Shown piece by piece: positions 23,851-35,042 of a DNA stretch of 64,000 bases (the first letter of the stretch is position 1; each line of letters begins with the position of its first letter). Source of the stretch: Poecilobothrus nobilitatus (Eukaryota > Arthropoda > Insecta > Diptera > Dolichopodidae). A model generated the notes under the pieces. It ran no database searches and was not told the DNA's origin. It worked only from the letters and a program-made list of their open reading frames with translations. The stretch spans positions 76,694,416 through 76,758,415 of the forward strand of contig OX352774.1 of assembly GCA_947095535.1 (NCBI GenBank), written 5' to 3'. The position numbers were made by a program, and so were the translations under genes.

Positions 23851-25639
23851 TAGACTCGTATATAATATTATGTAATATATATAATACATAAATTTCTTCC
23901 TTTTACATTTTTAATCCAAAAAAATATCCATTTTAGATATCCATTTTTATATTTTAATATCCTAAGTATAATAACAATAATAACTCCCACATGGTCAGTC
24001 TGCTGAAGACAAATCTTTTGGTTTGATATTACCATTATCAAAATAATTGCTGAAAGTCGAAGATCATTTGAAGGTCAAAAATTTATAACCAAAAAAAGAA
24101 TAGAAAATGAAAATTCATTGAATATAGGTTTTTTTTTTTTTTGTTTTTGCATTGTAAAACAAATATCTGCTTTTTTAAATATCTTAAATATCAAACATAT
24201 CATCAACAAGGACATTTTTCATACATATATATATTTTAATTCCTCATAATCCATCTTATCATAAAGATGGATGATTTTCCGAGTCGTTAAAGCTGAAAAT
24301 CATTTTTTCAAAAATATTTACTCATACCACTGCGTATATATATGTACTAGTTTGTATAATTATATAATATATCTATCTCAAGATTTTCTAAATATTTATT
24401 CTACTTCGATTTTATGGTCAATGATAATAATGGCGAAGGTGATGTTATTAAACTTCTCTTCGATTAAGTGATTACAAATACTTTTACCGCTAAATACTAA
24501 AACAAAAAAAAAAAAAATATATAAAAATACCAAAAATTGTTTTTAGCAAATAAATAAAAATTAATTATTCGTAATTTTTTTTTTTTTTTTTTTTGTTTTG
24601 TTAGTAAATAAAGCGTAACACGTGTATTCTATTTTTGTTTGTTTTGTTTCCATTTTAAAGGAGATCAGAACGAAAGAACAGATAATTATAAACCTGTAAA
24701 TTACAAAATGAAAAAATAAAATAGAATAAAAAACATTAAATTAAAAAAAAAATGATTCATTTTATAAATCATTTAATTACCACACTCCTTTTTCACTTAT
24801 ACTTTATATTATTTTTTTATATATATATGCCTATGTATGTATGTGTTTATATATTTTATTTTTATAATTGAGAGCAACAAGCTTTTCACCATCCACACTA
24901 TAAATATAACAAAGTAAAAATAAAAAAAAAAAAAAAAATAAATAAAAATTAAATTATTTTTATTTTTTTCTCTATTATATATTTATAACGCACACTTAAG
25001 TAAGTTCAAGGATATGATAAAAAGAAATAAAAAAAACAAAATTTTTAATTTATAAAGGTAATATACAGGGTGATTATAGTTTAATTAAAATCGAAATTGT
25101 CTTTCTTTTACAAATTAATTTAAATTATTTTAAAAAAAACGGATATGTAAAAAGATATGAAAATTTAGTCCTTTAAGTTTAGACCCTATTCTTAAATAAC
25201 TATAATCATGCGAACATTCTGTAATTAATACAGGGCAATGTTCTTTCTGTTATTTTACCTTATGTCAATATGTCAATATATCAACATTTATTCGTGTATA
25301 TTTTATACTCTTGAGAATGATCCAGTATGAGCATAATTCAAGGGTATAATAATTTTGAATTAACATTTGTGTTACGGAAACAAGATATGATATGCAATCA
25401 TATATATTATATTATATTATTGGTCATGTACGTTCCTCTGCTCATTCGCACATTAACTCAAAAAACAATGGTATTAGGTTTCGGATATTTTTGTCATTTC
25501 ATATTTATAGAATTATTAGTTTAGATGTTATTTATTGTATTTTCAAAGCTAATAAAAGCCGTAATCGTTTGACGTTATCAAATTGAAAATATACTTTATA
25601 CAACTTGTGTTAGAAAAATTTAAATATAGAGCTTTTTCG
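23851..25639. other. AT-rich non-coding region
   Basis: No gene. Poly-A/T runs are numerous. A CAGGGTGATTATAGTTT string near 25076 resembles a Tc1/mariner-like end, but no matching partner was found. Confidence 0.45.
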
Positions 25640-26060
25640 AACTTTGGGGGATCGTAGCTCCGTAACGGGTGGGGCTACAGAAAAAAGTTGTCAATAATAA
25701 AATTAATATTTTTATGATATCTATCAGCAGTTAAAATTTCATGGCTCTATTTAAAAAAAAACTGTGTGGATCTAAAAGTTAGGTGTTCGAGAGCTACCCG
25801 AAGTTTTGGTCGGATCTCAACCAAAAAAAAATAGGAAACCTACAAATTGATGTAAGAATATTTTGTGTTAATTTCAAGACTCTAGCTTTCTTAGTTTGTA
25901 AGTTATCTTGCTGACGGACAGTCGGACAAAGCGTAATCGACTTAGAATTTGATTCTGATCCGATCCTTACCTTATGAAGGTATATCTAGCTAATTTATTT
26001 CGAGGTGTTACAAACGGAGCAGCAATTTTAATATACCCGATCCTCATCGTACGGATATAA
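25640..26060 (-). repeat. Inverted relative of the 27.9-29.85 kb array, fused to a family-B-like tail
   Basis: GGGGATCGTAGCTCCGTAACGG...ACAGAAAAAAGTTGTC is the reverse complement of a module at about 28848-28885. GACGGACAGTCGGACAAAGCG (near 25915) parallels the TCCG repeats of the array. The last part (TGATCCGATCC...TATATCTAGCT...ATACGGATATAAA type lines to 26060) is shared in the same orientation with 40990-41105. Confidence 0.6.
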
Positions 26061-26079
26061 AAATTACAAAAAAAATATG

Positions 26080-26250
26080 ACATCCCAATCTCCAGTTACC
26101 TCCCATATACGTACCAATTTTCTTAATTCCAATTAATTTATTCCTATTTTTCCAATACCCAAACCAAATAGTATATTGTACCATATAGGCTCTAACCGAA
26201 TACTTGATTTAAAAGAGAGGTGGCGTTTAGTTAGTTAAAGTCCAACACAA
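26080..26250 (+). mobile_element. LINE 3' UTR fragment (same family as 44.8 and 62.5 kb)
   Basis: ACCCAAACCAAATAGTATATTGTACC, TTTAAAAGAGAGGTGGCG and TTAGTTAAAGTCCAACAC parallel in order the CCAAAACCAAATTGCACATT...TTTTAAAAGGGGGTGG...GTTAAAATCCAATGC block at 44778-44865. No coding part is left. Confidence 0.55.
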
Positions 26251-27062
26251 CAAAAGAGAATTCGAACGTTGATCTCATTTTTATTCCAATCTAATTAGTA
26301 TTAGAGATTCCCAGCCTGTCTTCACAAAAACAAATTCAAATAAGATGTTAAATCTTGTGTCGAACTTTCTACGGAATTAACTTCCATTGTCTTTGAACTA
26401 AGCATAGGCTATTAGTAAAATTATTTTTTTTTTTTAAATTATATTAGTAACTAATCGGTAACTAAACATTAACTTAAATAGGTATTTATAACTTGTACTT
26501 AAGCATATTGAACTTAATTCTTAATCAAAAATAAAAAATAAAAATATAAATCTGATCTGATTCATCATTTCAATCATCATTACTGATGATTTGTCAGTAA
26601 ATTTCCATCAAATGAAAATAAACATCATACGTACAAAAAAAGAACAAAAATTAACACATTTAATTTTAATTTTTTATTTTTTATTTATTTTTTATTTTTT
26701 GATTTAATCGTATGTAAATTATGAAGGTTAACATATTTAAAATTTTATTTTGAACTTTATAAGTCGTTTAACTTGTTAAATTTTCAAAAGAAAAACAAAA
26801 TATAGAAAAAAAATTTTCAAAATTATGTACATATTAAAATTTTAATACAATAAAGTTCATTAATTACATGAATAAATTATTTAATAATATTTATTAATTC
26901 TGAATGGTTCTAATTCTAAACGATGATTAGTAATGGTTAAATAATAAGAAAAGAAACATTTTTTTTTTGACTCCTACTGACATGTGACAGTCACATGATT
27001 GGATTTCTAAAACTATAATATAAAGATTGATTACATCAGTTCTATTTTTTTTTTTTTTTAAT
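26251..27062. other. AT-rich non-coding region
   Basis: Nothing recognised. Confidence 0.5.
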
Positions 27063-27122
27063 GACATAATAACATTTGACATAATAACATTTGACATAAT
27101 GACATATGACATAATGACATTT
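27063..27122. repeat. 15-bp minisatellite, four units
   Basis: GACATAATAACATTT, repeated four times with A/G and T/A changes in later units. The Met-Ser-Asn-Val-Ile repeat frame on the minus strand is only this repeat read as protein. Confidence 0.9.
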
Positions 27123-27911
27123 CTATTTATATTTCATTTCTAAATTTCATACATGATATATATGTATGAATTAAAATTTTTACTTTTATTTATTAGAAAG
27201 TATAACTGTATATAAGTATATATGAAATTATATTTTATTTATTAGAAAGTATAACTAAACTGCTACTAATATAAATAGAAGATCGGCTTTTATTTTTTAG
27301 GATTATTTGAATATTCTGTGTTGCGTCCATGATTATATTCTATTTTTTTTATGCCTGCTTTTCACTTCCTTAAGCAGCACAGAGTATGCACCAAGTATGC
27401 ATATTAGGGTAAGCTTCAATTTCTTTAATCATATACGATATAATTTACTAATGTTGAATATGCATATGATTTGAATGCGATTTGAACGCAATATTTTTCG
27501 ATTATAAGACCGGCAGCTTAATTATACATTACTCCGTTAGTCACATCAGATATAGTTATATGTCCTTAAATTACTTAAATTACTAATGATTCCTTTTTAT
27601 AGTTATAAACTTTAAGAAATTCTTTTATGGACTAAAACATATTAAAATCAATTTTATAATATCCATTTCACAAAATTACATTTAAAGTTGTCAAAATTTT
27701 GTTTATAGCATTGATTTAACAAAAATTAATAACTTAATTTTTATATAAACAAAATATTTCTTCTTCGTCTTGTATTTTTAAGCTTAAATTAATTCTAATT
27801 GGTAAAAAAATTACCGTAGCCAAGTTAATGAATTGAAATGATTTATACTTGCGTGATAATTAAAAATAAAATGATCAATAAAATTAATATAAATCTAAAT
27901 TAATTTTTGTT
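27123..27911. other. AT-rich non-coding region
   Basis: A TTTATTTATTAGAAAGTATAACT segment occurs twice (about 27186 and 27234). No gene. Confidence 0.5.
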
Positions 27912-29850
27912 TTTAGCAAATTTTTCAAAAAAAATTTTGATATGCATGTGATATGCATGTTGGTTTCACTCTGTGGGGTCTATCAGTTCCTTCGCCTGTT
28001 TACAAAATTTCTACACCGATTAAGATGAAATTTTAAACATGTATAATATATAAAAAATTAAAATTGTGAAACAACTTTTTTATGTAGTTCCACCCATTCA
28101 TTGTAAAGTTACAACCCTCAAAGTTGAAAAAAGCGCCGTTTGCTCAGCCTTATGAAATATTGATATATTTTTGTATATTTGATATTTAAATTTACTGTAA
28201 TTTTGCAAAATGTTTTTGTATATAATCTATACGTATATTTCCGGAACGGTTTTAGTCAAAATCTAAAAATGACCTAGATTTCACCTAGAAATTTTGAGGG
28301 AACATTTTTGAGAATTATTATAAGTTACCTTTGAAAAATCTTTTGTATTTCCCCTATTTTTAAAGATCAAAATTTAAAATTTTCTTTTTTGTAGATACCT
28401 CTGCAAATTTGCCTTAAGTAAGACATAAATATTAAAGTTCTAATATTAAATGTTTACATGTGTTAACAACTTTTACAGGTTTGCTTTCCTTAAAATTTTT
28501 CACAATTTTCTTCTTGCAAAAATGATGCCTATGAAAAATTAAAAATTTTGGTAGGAGTCACAGTACGATAATCTGAAGTATGTTAAAATATCTTCCATAT
28601 TTTATTGTTTTTTAAAAAATATGCGTCTGTAAACATCTTTGGTTTTATATAATGCCTTGTTTTTAGCACATTTCCAAAAAAATTTTGAAAAAATGTGCTT
28701 ATTAGTTTCACTCTGTCCGTCCGTTCGTCCGTCCGTTCGTCCGTCCGTCCGTCCGTCCGTCTGCTTACAAAACTTCTACACCGTTAAAAATAGAGAAAAA
28801 AAATTTTAACCATGAATAGGTCTCATAAACAAATTAATTTTGTGGAACAACTTTTTCATGTAGGCTCATCCATTACGGAGCTACAGCCCCTCAAACTTTA
28901 AAAAAGCCCTATTTTTAAATGCATATATCTCATGTTCTGCTTAAGATTTTTTTCAATCTGAAAACATAAACATTCGATAGGTATTTTTTTTAACTTTTTA
29001 AATTAATATCAAAATACTAAATATTTTTTAAATTTAGTATTTAAATTTACCGTTATGTGAAAACCAAATTTTGCATAATTTTTCTATCTTCATAACTCCG
29101 GAACGCTTTTAAATAGGCACTGGAAATTTTGAGAGCAGAAATAACTTTTAGAATTAGTATAAGTTTGCTCAAAAATATTTTTTGGACTGTTTATGAGCTA
29201 TTAGGGTTCAAAAATTAAAAATATGCTATTTTTAAACATTTGTACCTTAGACACCTGTGGACATTTTACTTCGGCAAGATATAAAAATTAAAGCTACACT
29301 AATATATTCTTAGGTGTGTTAAAGGTTTCTTTTGTTTGTATAGCGTTCTAGAGTTACAGCCCATCAAAATTGCAGAAAAGCGTCGTTAGCAGATATACAT
29401 ATCTCAAGCTCTGCGTAATAGTTTTACAATCTAAAACCGCCAGAAGACCGAAAATTTTATTATCTCCATAAAGCAATACCAAAATTATTCAATTTTTTGT
29501 AATTTACTATTTAAATTTACAGTTGTATGAAAACTACATTTTGCATGAAATTTTTTTTTCATAACTCCGGCACGTCTTTAAATAGAAACTTGAAATTTTG
29601 AGACAAGAAAGAACTTCTTCCTTAGAAAATGTTTTTGTACCACCCCCTGTTTAAAATCTATTAGGGATGAAAAATTGAAAATTTGCTATTTTTAGGCACC
29701 TGTACAAATTTTTCTTCGTCAAGATATAAAAATTAAAGCTCCAGTAATATATTACTACGTGGGTTAACGGTTTTTCTTAATTAAATGGTTATATGGAATT
29801 CCGGACTTACGCCCCTCAAAATTCTACAAAAGACCTATTTTCACATTTTT
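27912..29850 (+). repeat. Degenerate tandem array of a long unit
   Basis: The same ordered modules recur: TTAGCAAATTT...TTTCACTCTGT (about 27915, 28662), AAACTTCTACACCG (28005, 28770), a CTACAGCCCCTCAAA-type line (28111, 28883, 29356, 29809), CATAACTCCGGAACG (28242, 29098, 29567) and AAATTTTGAGAG (28292, 29127, 29598). Spacing between the CCCTCAAA lines is 772, 473 and 453 bp, so later units lack the part containing the TCCG repeat. There is no open reading frame. It is probably the remains of a transposon, tandemly expanded. Confidence 0.75.
28714..28762 (+). repeat. (TCCG/TTCG)n microsatellite
   Basis: About a dozen TCCG units interrupted by TTCG, sitting inside the second unit of the tandem array. 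The first unit has no such run at this place (CTCTGTGGGGTCTATC), so the expansion occurred in one unit. Confidence 0.9.
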
Positions 29851-32739
29851 TCTTATTACAAAAAATTTCTTAAATTTTATTTTTTAAATCTTCAAATTTT
29901 TGTGCAAGTCACAATTCTAAACAGTTTGTATTGTATTTTGGAAATGTGCCCTTTTAAAAACCGTTGGGTTACATTCTACCTTGTTTTTAACTGTTCTGCA
30001 CTATAAAATATTAATTTTCGAATTACGAAAGAATAAAATATTTTAAGGTTTAAATGTATTGGGAAAAAAAACATTAAGATGCACATCAATAAAACAATAT
30101 GTTTAATTGCTTAAAGTATTCCCGTTTATTACCCTTTTAAATAATAATTTAAAATATAATATTGAGTCAGCTTTTTTTGTTTGTTAAAAACATATATGTA
30201 CATATGTTTAAACTATTTGCTTTATCTGACATTTTGTAGTAGTAACAATTTACTTATAAACTTTAAATAATTCTTATATGAAATAATTTTTTTGTGTTAA
30301 ATAAAGCTTACAATTATTATGACCTGTTATATAAGGAAATTGATAACATTCTTCATCGTTGTATAATTATTTCGTATTTCTAATATTCATTTTGTTGTTT
30401 AATATTTTATTTTAAAAAAAAATGAGTCATAAATGGGTGCTTTACAATTCGTATAAATTTTTGATTTCTTTTTCAATTTATTTCACTTCCACCAATTACA
30501 TGCTGTTCTACAAAAGCTTAGTTCTAAAATTTTTCCATTAACAGTTCTCTTTTTCCACGCGACTTGGTAGAAAACATGAAAGGAATTCAGAGAACTGGCT
30601 ATAAAAATTGACACTTTAACCGACCAAATCAAGAAAAAATTTTATGATCCACCTTTAATACAAATGTTTAGTTCGGTTTTGTGGATAAGAATGTAATAAG
30701 CAATAAAGTTGCTTGGGGAATAAAATTTTTGTGAATTTAAGCATTATAGTAAATGGCGAGGACACTTTAAAAGGATATTTTGAAGACAGATGTAAGTGTT
30801 TCTTAAACTTTACTATATCGTTCTCATATGAATTACAAACTTTAAGAGTACATGTGACGACAAATTGTTCCATACAGAAGTCATGTATTTACATAATTTG
30901 TGTTAAGCGATTCATAATAATTCTATAGTATAGGAATTGCGATCAGCTATACTACTTGTTTCTCATTGGAAAACTTTGAGTGGAGCCTTTAATTCTTTCA
31001 TTTCTTTAGAATAATTGATTATTACTATAATATATCTACAAAAGAAGATCGAGAATTGAACTTTACAGCGATAGCTAAATAAAATGAGCATTTAAATAAA
31101 ATTGAAATCGTCAATAACACAAATAATTCTGATTTTGGCCTCTCATATATTGAGATATTCTATCGTTATTTGAAGGATTCCAGCCGATATATATTATCAT
31201 TTATAAGGCAATTATGCAGACATTATCAGCCTACTATAGGTTTTATAATTATTGTATAAGTTTTGCAGTGACACAATGCTTTGATCAAGTTAAATTTTGA
31301 TTTAACTCAATACGTAGAGTTTTTATGTTTCTATGACGAGTTCTATAATATTTCACACTCATATAGATCCTGGTTCCAAATAGAAATTACTATTTCGTCA
31401 TTGAAATAGGTTACAGTCAAAAAAGTTTACTTAACTTGCGAACATTTTCAAAATAATTTTGACTTATTCTTTTACCATTTTGACTATTTTAGCTTGAAGT
31501 TATAACTTTGGTTTATAAGTAAATAGCAATCTTCAACATTATATCTTATTTGACAATTGTCAACATGTCAACATTTACAAAATTAAAATGTTCTAAATAT
31601 TTTAAGTAACCCTGTATATGAATTGAATACCATTTTCATCATTTTTTTCATTTCTGTCGTATTGCAAGTGACGCAAAAAGAGTTTTGTTTTCTTTTTTTT
31701 ATTATTGTTGAAAAAATGCGCGTGAACTTTGACATTGAAAAGTATAAGCCCTTACACCCTTCTCTCAAATATTTCTATACAAAAGTATATACATATATTT
31801 ATATATTTGTAGAAATACATGTATACGTATTAAAGGTCATCATTTTTAACTTTGATACGAATTACAAATATTTTTTGTTCTATTTCTTTTTTTTTTTTTT
31901 TTTAAGTAAAAATAGGGTGGTATTTTAGGGTTTGTAGGTTTATATGACAAAGTCTAAATAAATTCTTGGAAAAGAAAAACTCAGTATAAAAAGTTATATA
32001 TAATATTCGAATGTTTTTTTTTTTGTTTTAAAATGAGTTGAAAAAGGAGAAAGTGAGAAAGGACTGGAAAGTTTTTTTTTTTTTTTAAATTAATTTATAC
32101 AATTAAAAGTTTTGTTTTTTTTGATTTATTTATAAGTGAATATTGTTATACGTGTATAAATATATTTATATATATAGAGTAAATAAAATTGTACTATATA
32201 ACTCAATTAAGAGCATTGTCTTTTATGCAATTGTTTGTTTCTATATTTTATACATTCTATTTATACTTATTTACTAAAACAGTAAATAATTTTGTTTTTA
32301 GATGGATTTTAGGTATACGGTTTTGTCTTTTAAACCATGGCTTTTGCATAAAGAAAAAAAGTGAAAGAGTGAAAAATGAATTAACATGCACAATATATAG
32401 ATATTAAAGTAAGTGATGAAAAGAAAAAACGATCTGCTTTGGAACTCTCAAAATGAAAATAATCTTTATTCAAAAATTAAACAAAACTCTTGAAAAGGGT
32501 GTATGATTTTTGTTTTATCGGTTAGTTGAAGATTTTTCAAAAAATTTCAGTTTGGATATCTGCAATTACTGCGTATATAGAGTAATAAATTCGACCATAC
32601 TTTCTAATAATTAAAATTTAGATATAAGCAAATACGTAGAAGAGGCGGCAGATGCACACTTAGACTTAAAATTTAACTTAAAACCAATCTTGATTGGTTT
32701 CTTATCGGAATTTTTTTTTTGTTAAAAACATAAAATCAC
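29851..32739. other. AT-rich non-coding region
   Basis: No supported gene. AACCCTGTATA near 31610 resembles a DNA transposon end without a partner. The 31623-31928 open frame becomes poly-Phe and carries no motif. Confidence 0.45.
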
Positions 32740-32929
32740 GGGGCCTCGGTGGCCTAGTGGGTAAGAGCGTATACAATACGTTGTAAACATCGAAAGAGTG
32801 TGGGTACGAATCCCACACACGTCGTAAGTGTTATTTCCTCTTACAACATTTACAGCCACGCCTGAACAGTAAAGGCTGTGTAATTTCCTGTCCACATTTA
32901 TGTGGCAGAAAAATGCATTAAAAGAAAAA
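32740..32929 (+). mobile_element. tRNA-derived SINE, near-complete copy
   Basis: Same family as 3132-3316. A perfect box A, TGGCCTAGTGG, is at 32750-32760; box B has one change (GGTACGAATCC, 32803-32813). The body ends CACATTTATGTGGC, followed by an A-rich tail. Flanks share AAAATCAC (32732-32739 and 32930-32937), a short plausible target-site duplication. The minus-strand open frame over it is a translation of the SINE. Confidence 0.9.
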
Positions 32930-32937
32930 AAAATCAC

Positions 32938-34639
32938 ATGCAAACTGTTATTATTACAACGGTAAAAAATGTTGTCATTATTTATTTAATTTGGATTTAA
33001 ATAACATAAAAGTATGTATTTTCATAAAAAAATTATTTTACATTCTTGGGAATTTGTCAGTGTTTTGAATAAAAATTAATTCTGTATAATTTCCCAAACA
33101 AAATAAAAAATAAATAAACAAAATGAACATGTATATATTGTTTTCCATATATGGTATTTAAATGATGTAATGTTTTTGTTTGTCTGTCTTTCATAATTTA
33201 TCTAATCACCTAAGAAAGGATCCTTTTTTTTTATTTACCTTTTATTTTTATTTTTTGCTTAAAAAAAAAATTAAATTTATTTTGTAAGCATTTTCATTTC
33301 GAAAAAAAAAAAATTACATACAAGTTTTACTTTTTAATAAAATTTACGTAGTTGTTTTTACACAATTTACGCATTTTCTAATCTTTTATAACCAACTGTA
33401 GGAGTAAAAATAAAATGAAACATTATCTTTTCTTTTTTACCGTTAAATAATTTTTATAATTTAATACAAAAAAAAAAACAAAAAAAATTTAAAAATCTTT
33501 AGTTAAAAGGATAAAATAATAATTGAATAAATTATTTCTTTTCTCATAGGATCTTTTATAATCCCTTTTGATGTTTTTTTCTTTTATTATTTAAAGTATT
33601 TTCGTATAGCATAATTGTAGGCGTTAAATAAAAATTTTTTTCTAAGAATTCATTAAATTCTTTACTATTATTATATTTTAACATTTCAAAATTAAAATGA
33701 AAAAAAAAAAAAAAAAAAAACCAAAAAATATTATATTTTATTTGAAAAAAAAAAATATTTCAAACTAAGCACCTACTCATGTTTGTGTCTGGGAATAAAA
33801 ACAAAATTTTATCTTATCTTACATGTACCTACATTGAATCAAAATAACGATTTTACTATGTATGATAATATGTATAAGGATTGATTATTTTTTTTTTTTT
33901 TTTATGATAAAAATTTTTCTTTTACGTAGTATATTTTTAAAAAAATTTTGGTTACTGCGTTTTACAATACTTTTTTTTTTTTTTGGTTATTTTCTTTTAA
34001 TGAATTCAATCCTCTAAAGATGATGTCTAAGTTAATCTTTAATATACGTAATATTATATTTTTAGTCTAATAATAATATTTAGCTAAGGTTCCTTGAACT
34101 TAATATTTTTTGAAAATTCAAAGTCATAAAAACCTGAGTACCTATCTATTAATTGATAATCAAATAAAAATCAAATCTTAAAATAAATTCAATGAAATTA
34201 GAAAACTTTTTCTTTTTTTACATTTCAAACACAGCATGTCATAGATAAGTGAATTTAAATAAATGGCATATTTAAGTGCAGAAATTGTCACTATATATGG
34301 CACCTAATAATAAATTAAACTCTAAAAGAATTACGAGACTCTTTATTTCCGGTAATAAAACATATACCTTTCTTTTGGTTACAGATCCAAACCCGTTGAA
34401 TTATTTTTTAGATAATCGCTTTATGATTGTCGAGGTTCTAGATCTATTTTAAATTTATCATTCCCTAAACATACACTTTAAAAGCGGATGGTGTCATAAT
34501 TCCAAAAAAAAAAAACATTCCAAAAAAAAAATTCCAAAATATTTTGAAAAAAAGCCAACAAAATGAAATATATATTCGTTGGGATTGATGATAAAGTTTT
34601 AAGGCCAGCTTTCAAATTTCAAACCTTAAAAATTTGATT
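32938..34639. other. AT-rich non-coding region
   Basis: Very long A and T homopolymers (for example 33700-33720, 33885-33904). A cluster of ATTCCAAAA motifs lies at 34500-34545. No gene. Confidence 0.5.
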
Positions 34640-34925
34640 AGTGGCAGCCACAGTTTCTGTATACTGTGCTAAAATAAAAGTTGGGATTTGAAGGCGATAG
34701 CCCCAATTATTTTTAATACTTTGGTATTAAAATATGTTAGGAAAAAAATAATTAGAAAGAATTTTAAAATTGGCTACAAAATCAGAATTACACGCTGCCT
34801 TTTACAGAATATGTATATACATATATGTATATGTGAGATTCTAAATTAGGAGAGATTTTATAGTTGGTTTCAAAATAAGAGTCGCAATAATTTGTTGAGC
34901 GGGTGTTTTTAGGAAAGTGCTTCCC
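34640..34925 (+). repeat. Dispersed repeat family 'GGTTACAAAATCA', copy 3 (degraded)
   Basis: Shares GGCGATAGCCCCAATTATTT, TTGGCTACAAAATCAGAATT, CTTTTACAGAATATG, then GTTGGTTTCAAAATAAGAGT and TTTGTTGAGCGGGTGTTTTT with the copies at 15.3 and 23.2 kb. Here the module appears to occur twice in a row. Confidence 0.55.
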
Positions 34926-34939
34926 ATTAAATTTTTAAT

Positions 34940-35042
34940 TTTGGAATGTATTTTAAGTGGAATTTTTTTTTTTTAGAATTTCTTTTTTTGGAATTTTTTT
35001 ATCTAGAATCTTTTTTTTTTTCGGGAATTTCGTACCCAACCC
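34940..35042 (-). repeat. GGAATTTC-rich island ending in TCGTACCCAACCC
   Basis: Read on the minus strand it begins GGGTTGGGTACGA, followed by AATTCCCGAAAA, AATTCCAAAA and AATTCTAAAA repeats. The same head and the same type of repeat are at 63529-63660 on the plus strand. Confidence 0.65.

Noticed and set aside
27063..27122. CRISPR-like array
   Set aside because: The four 15-bp units are contiguous with no spacers and occur in a eukaryotic context; it is a minisatellite.
25076..31615. CAGGGTGA at 25.08 kb and ACCCTGTA at 31.61 kb as the two ends of one large transposon
   Set aside because: The matching part is only about 8 bp and the interior sequences do not continue the inverse match; several repeats of other origin lie between.
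31623..31928. 101-codon open frame as a small gene
   Set aside because: It becomes poly-Phe, contains no motif, and overlaps another open frame on the opposite strand; chance open frame in AT-rich DNA.
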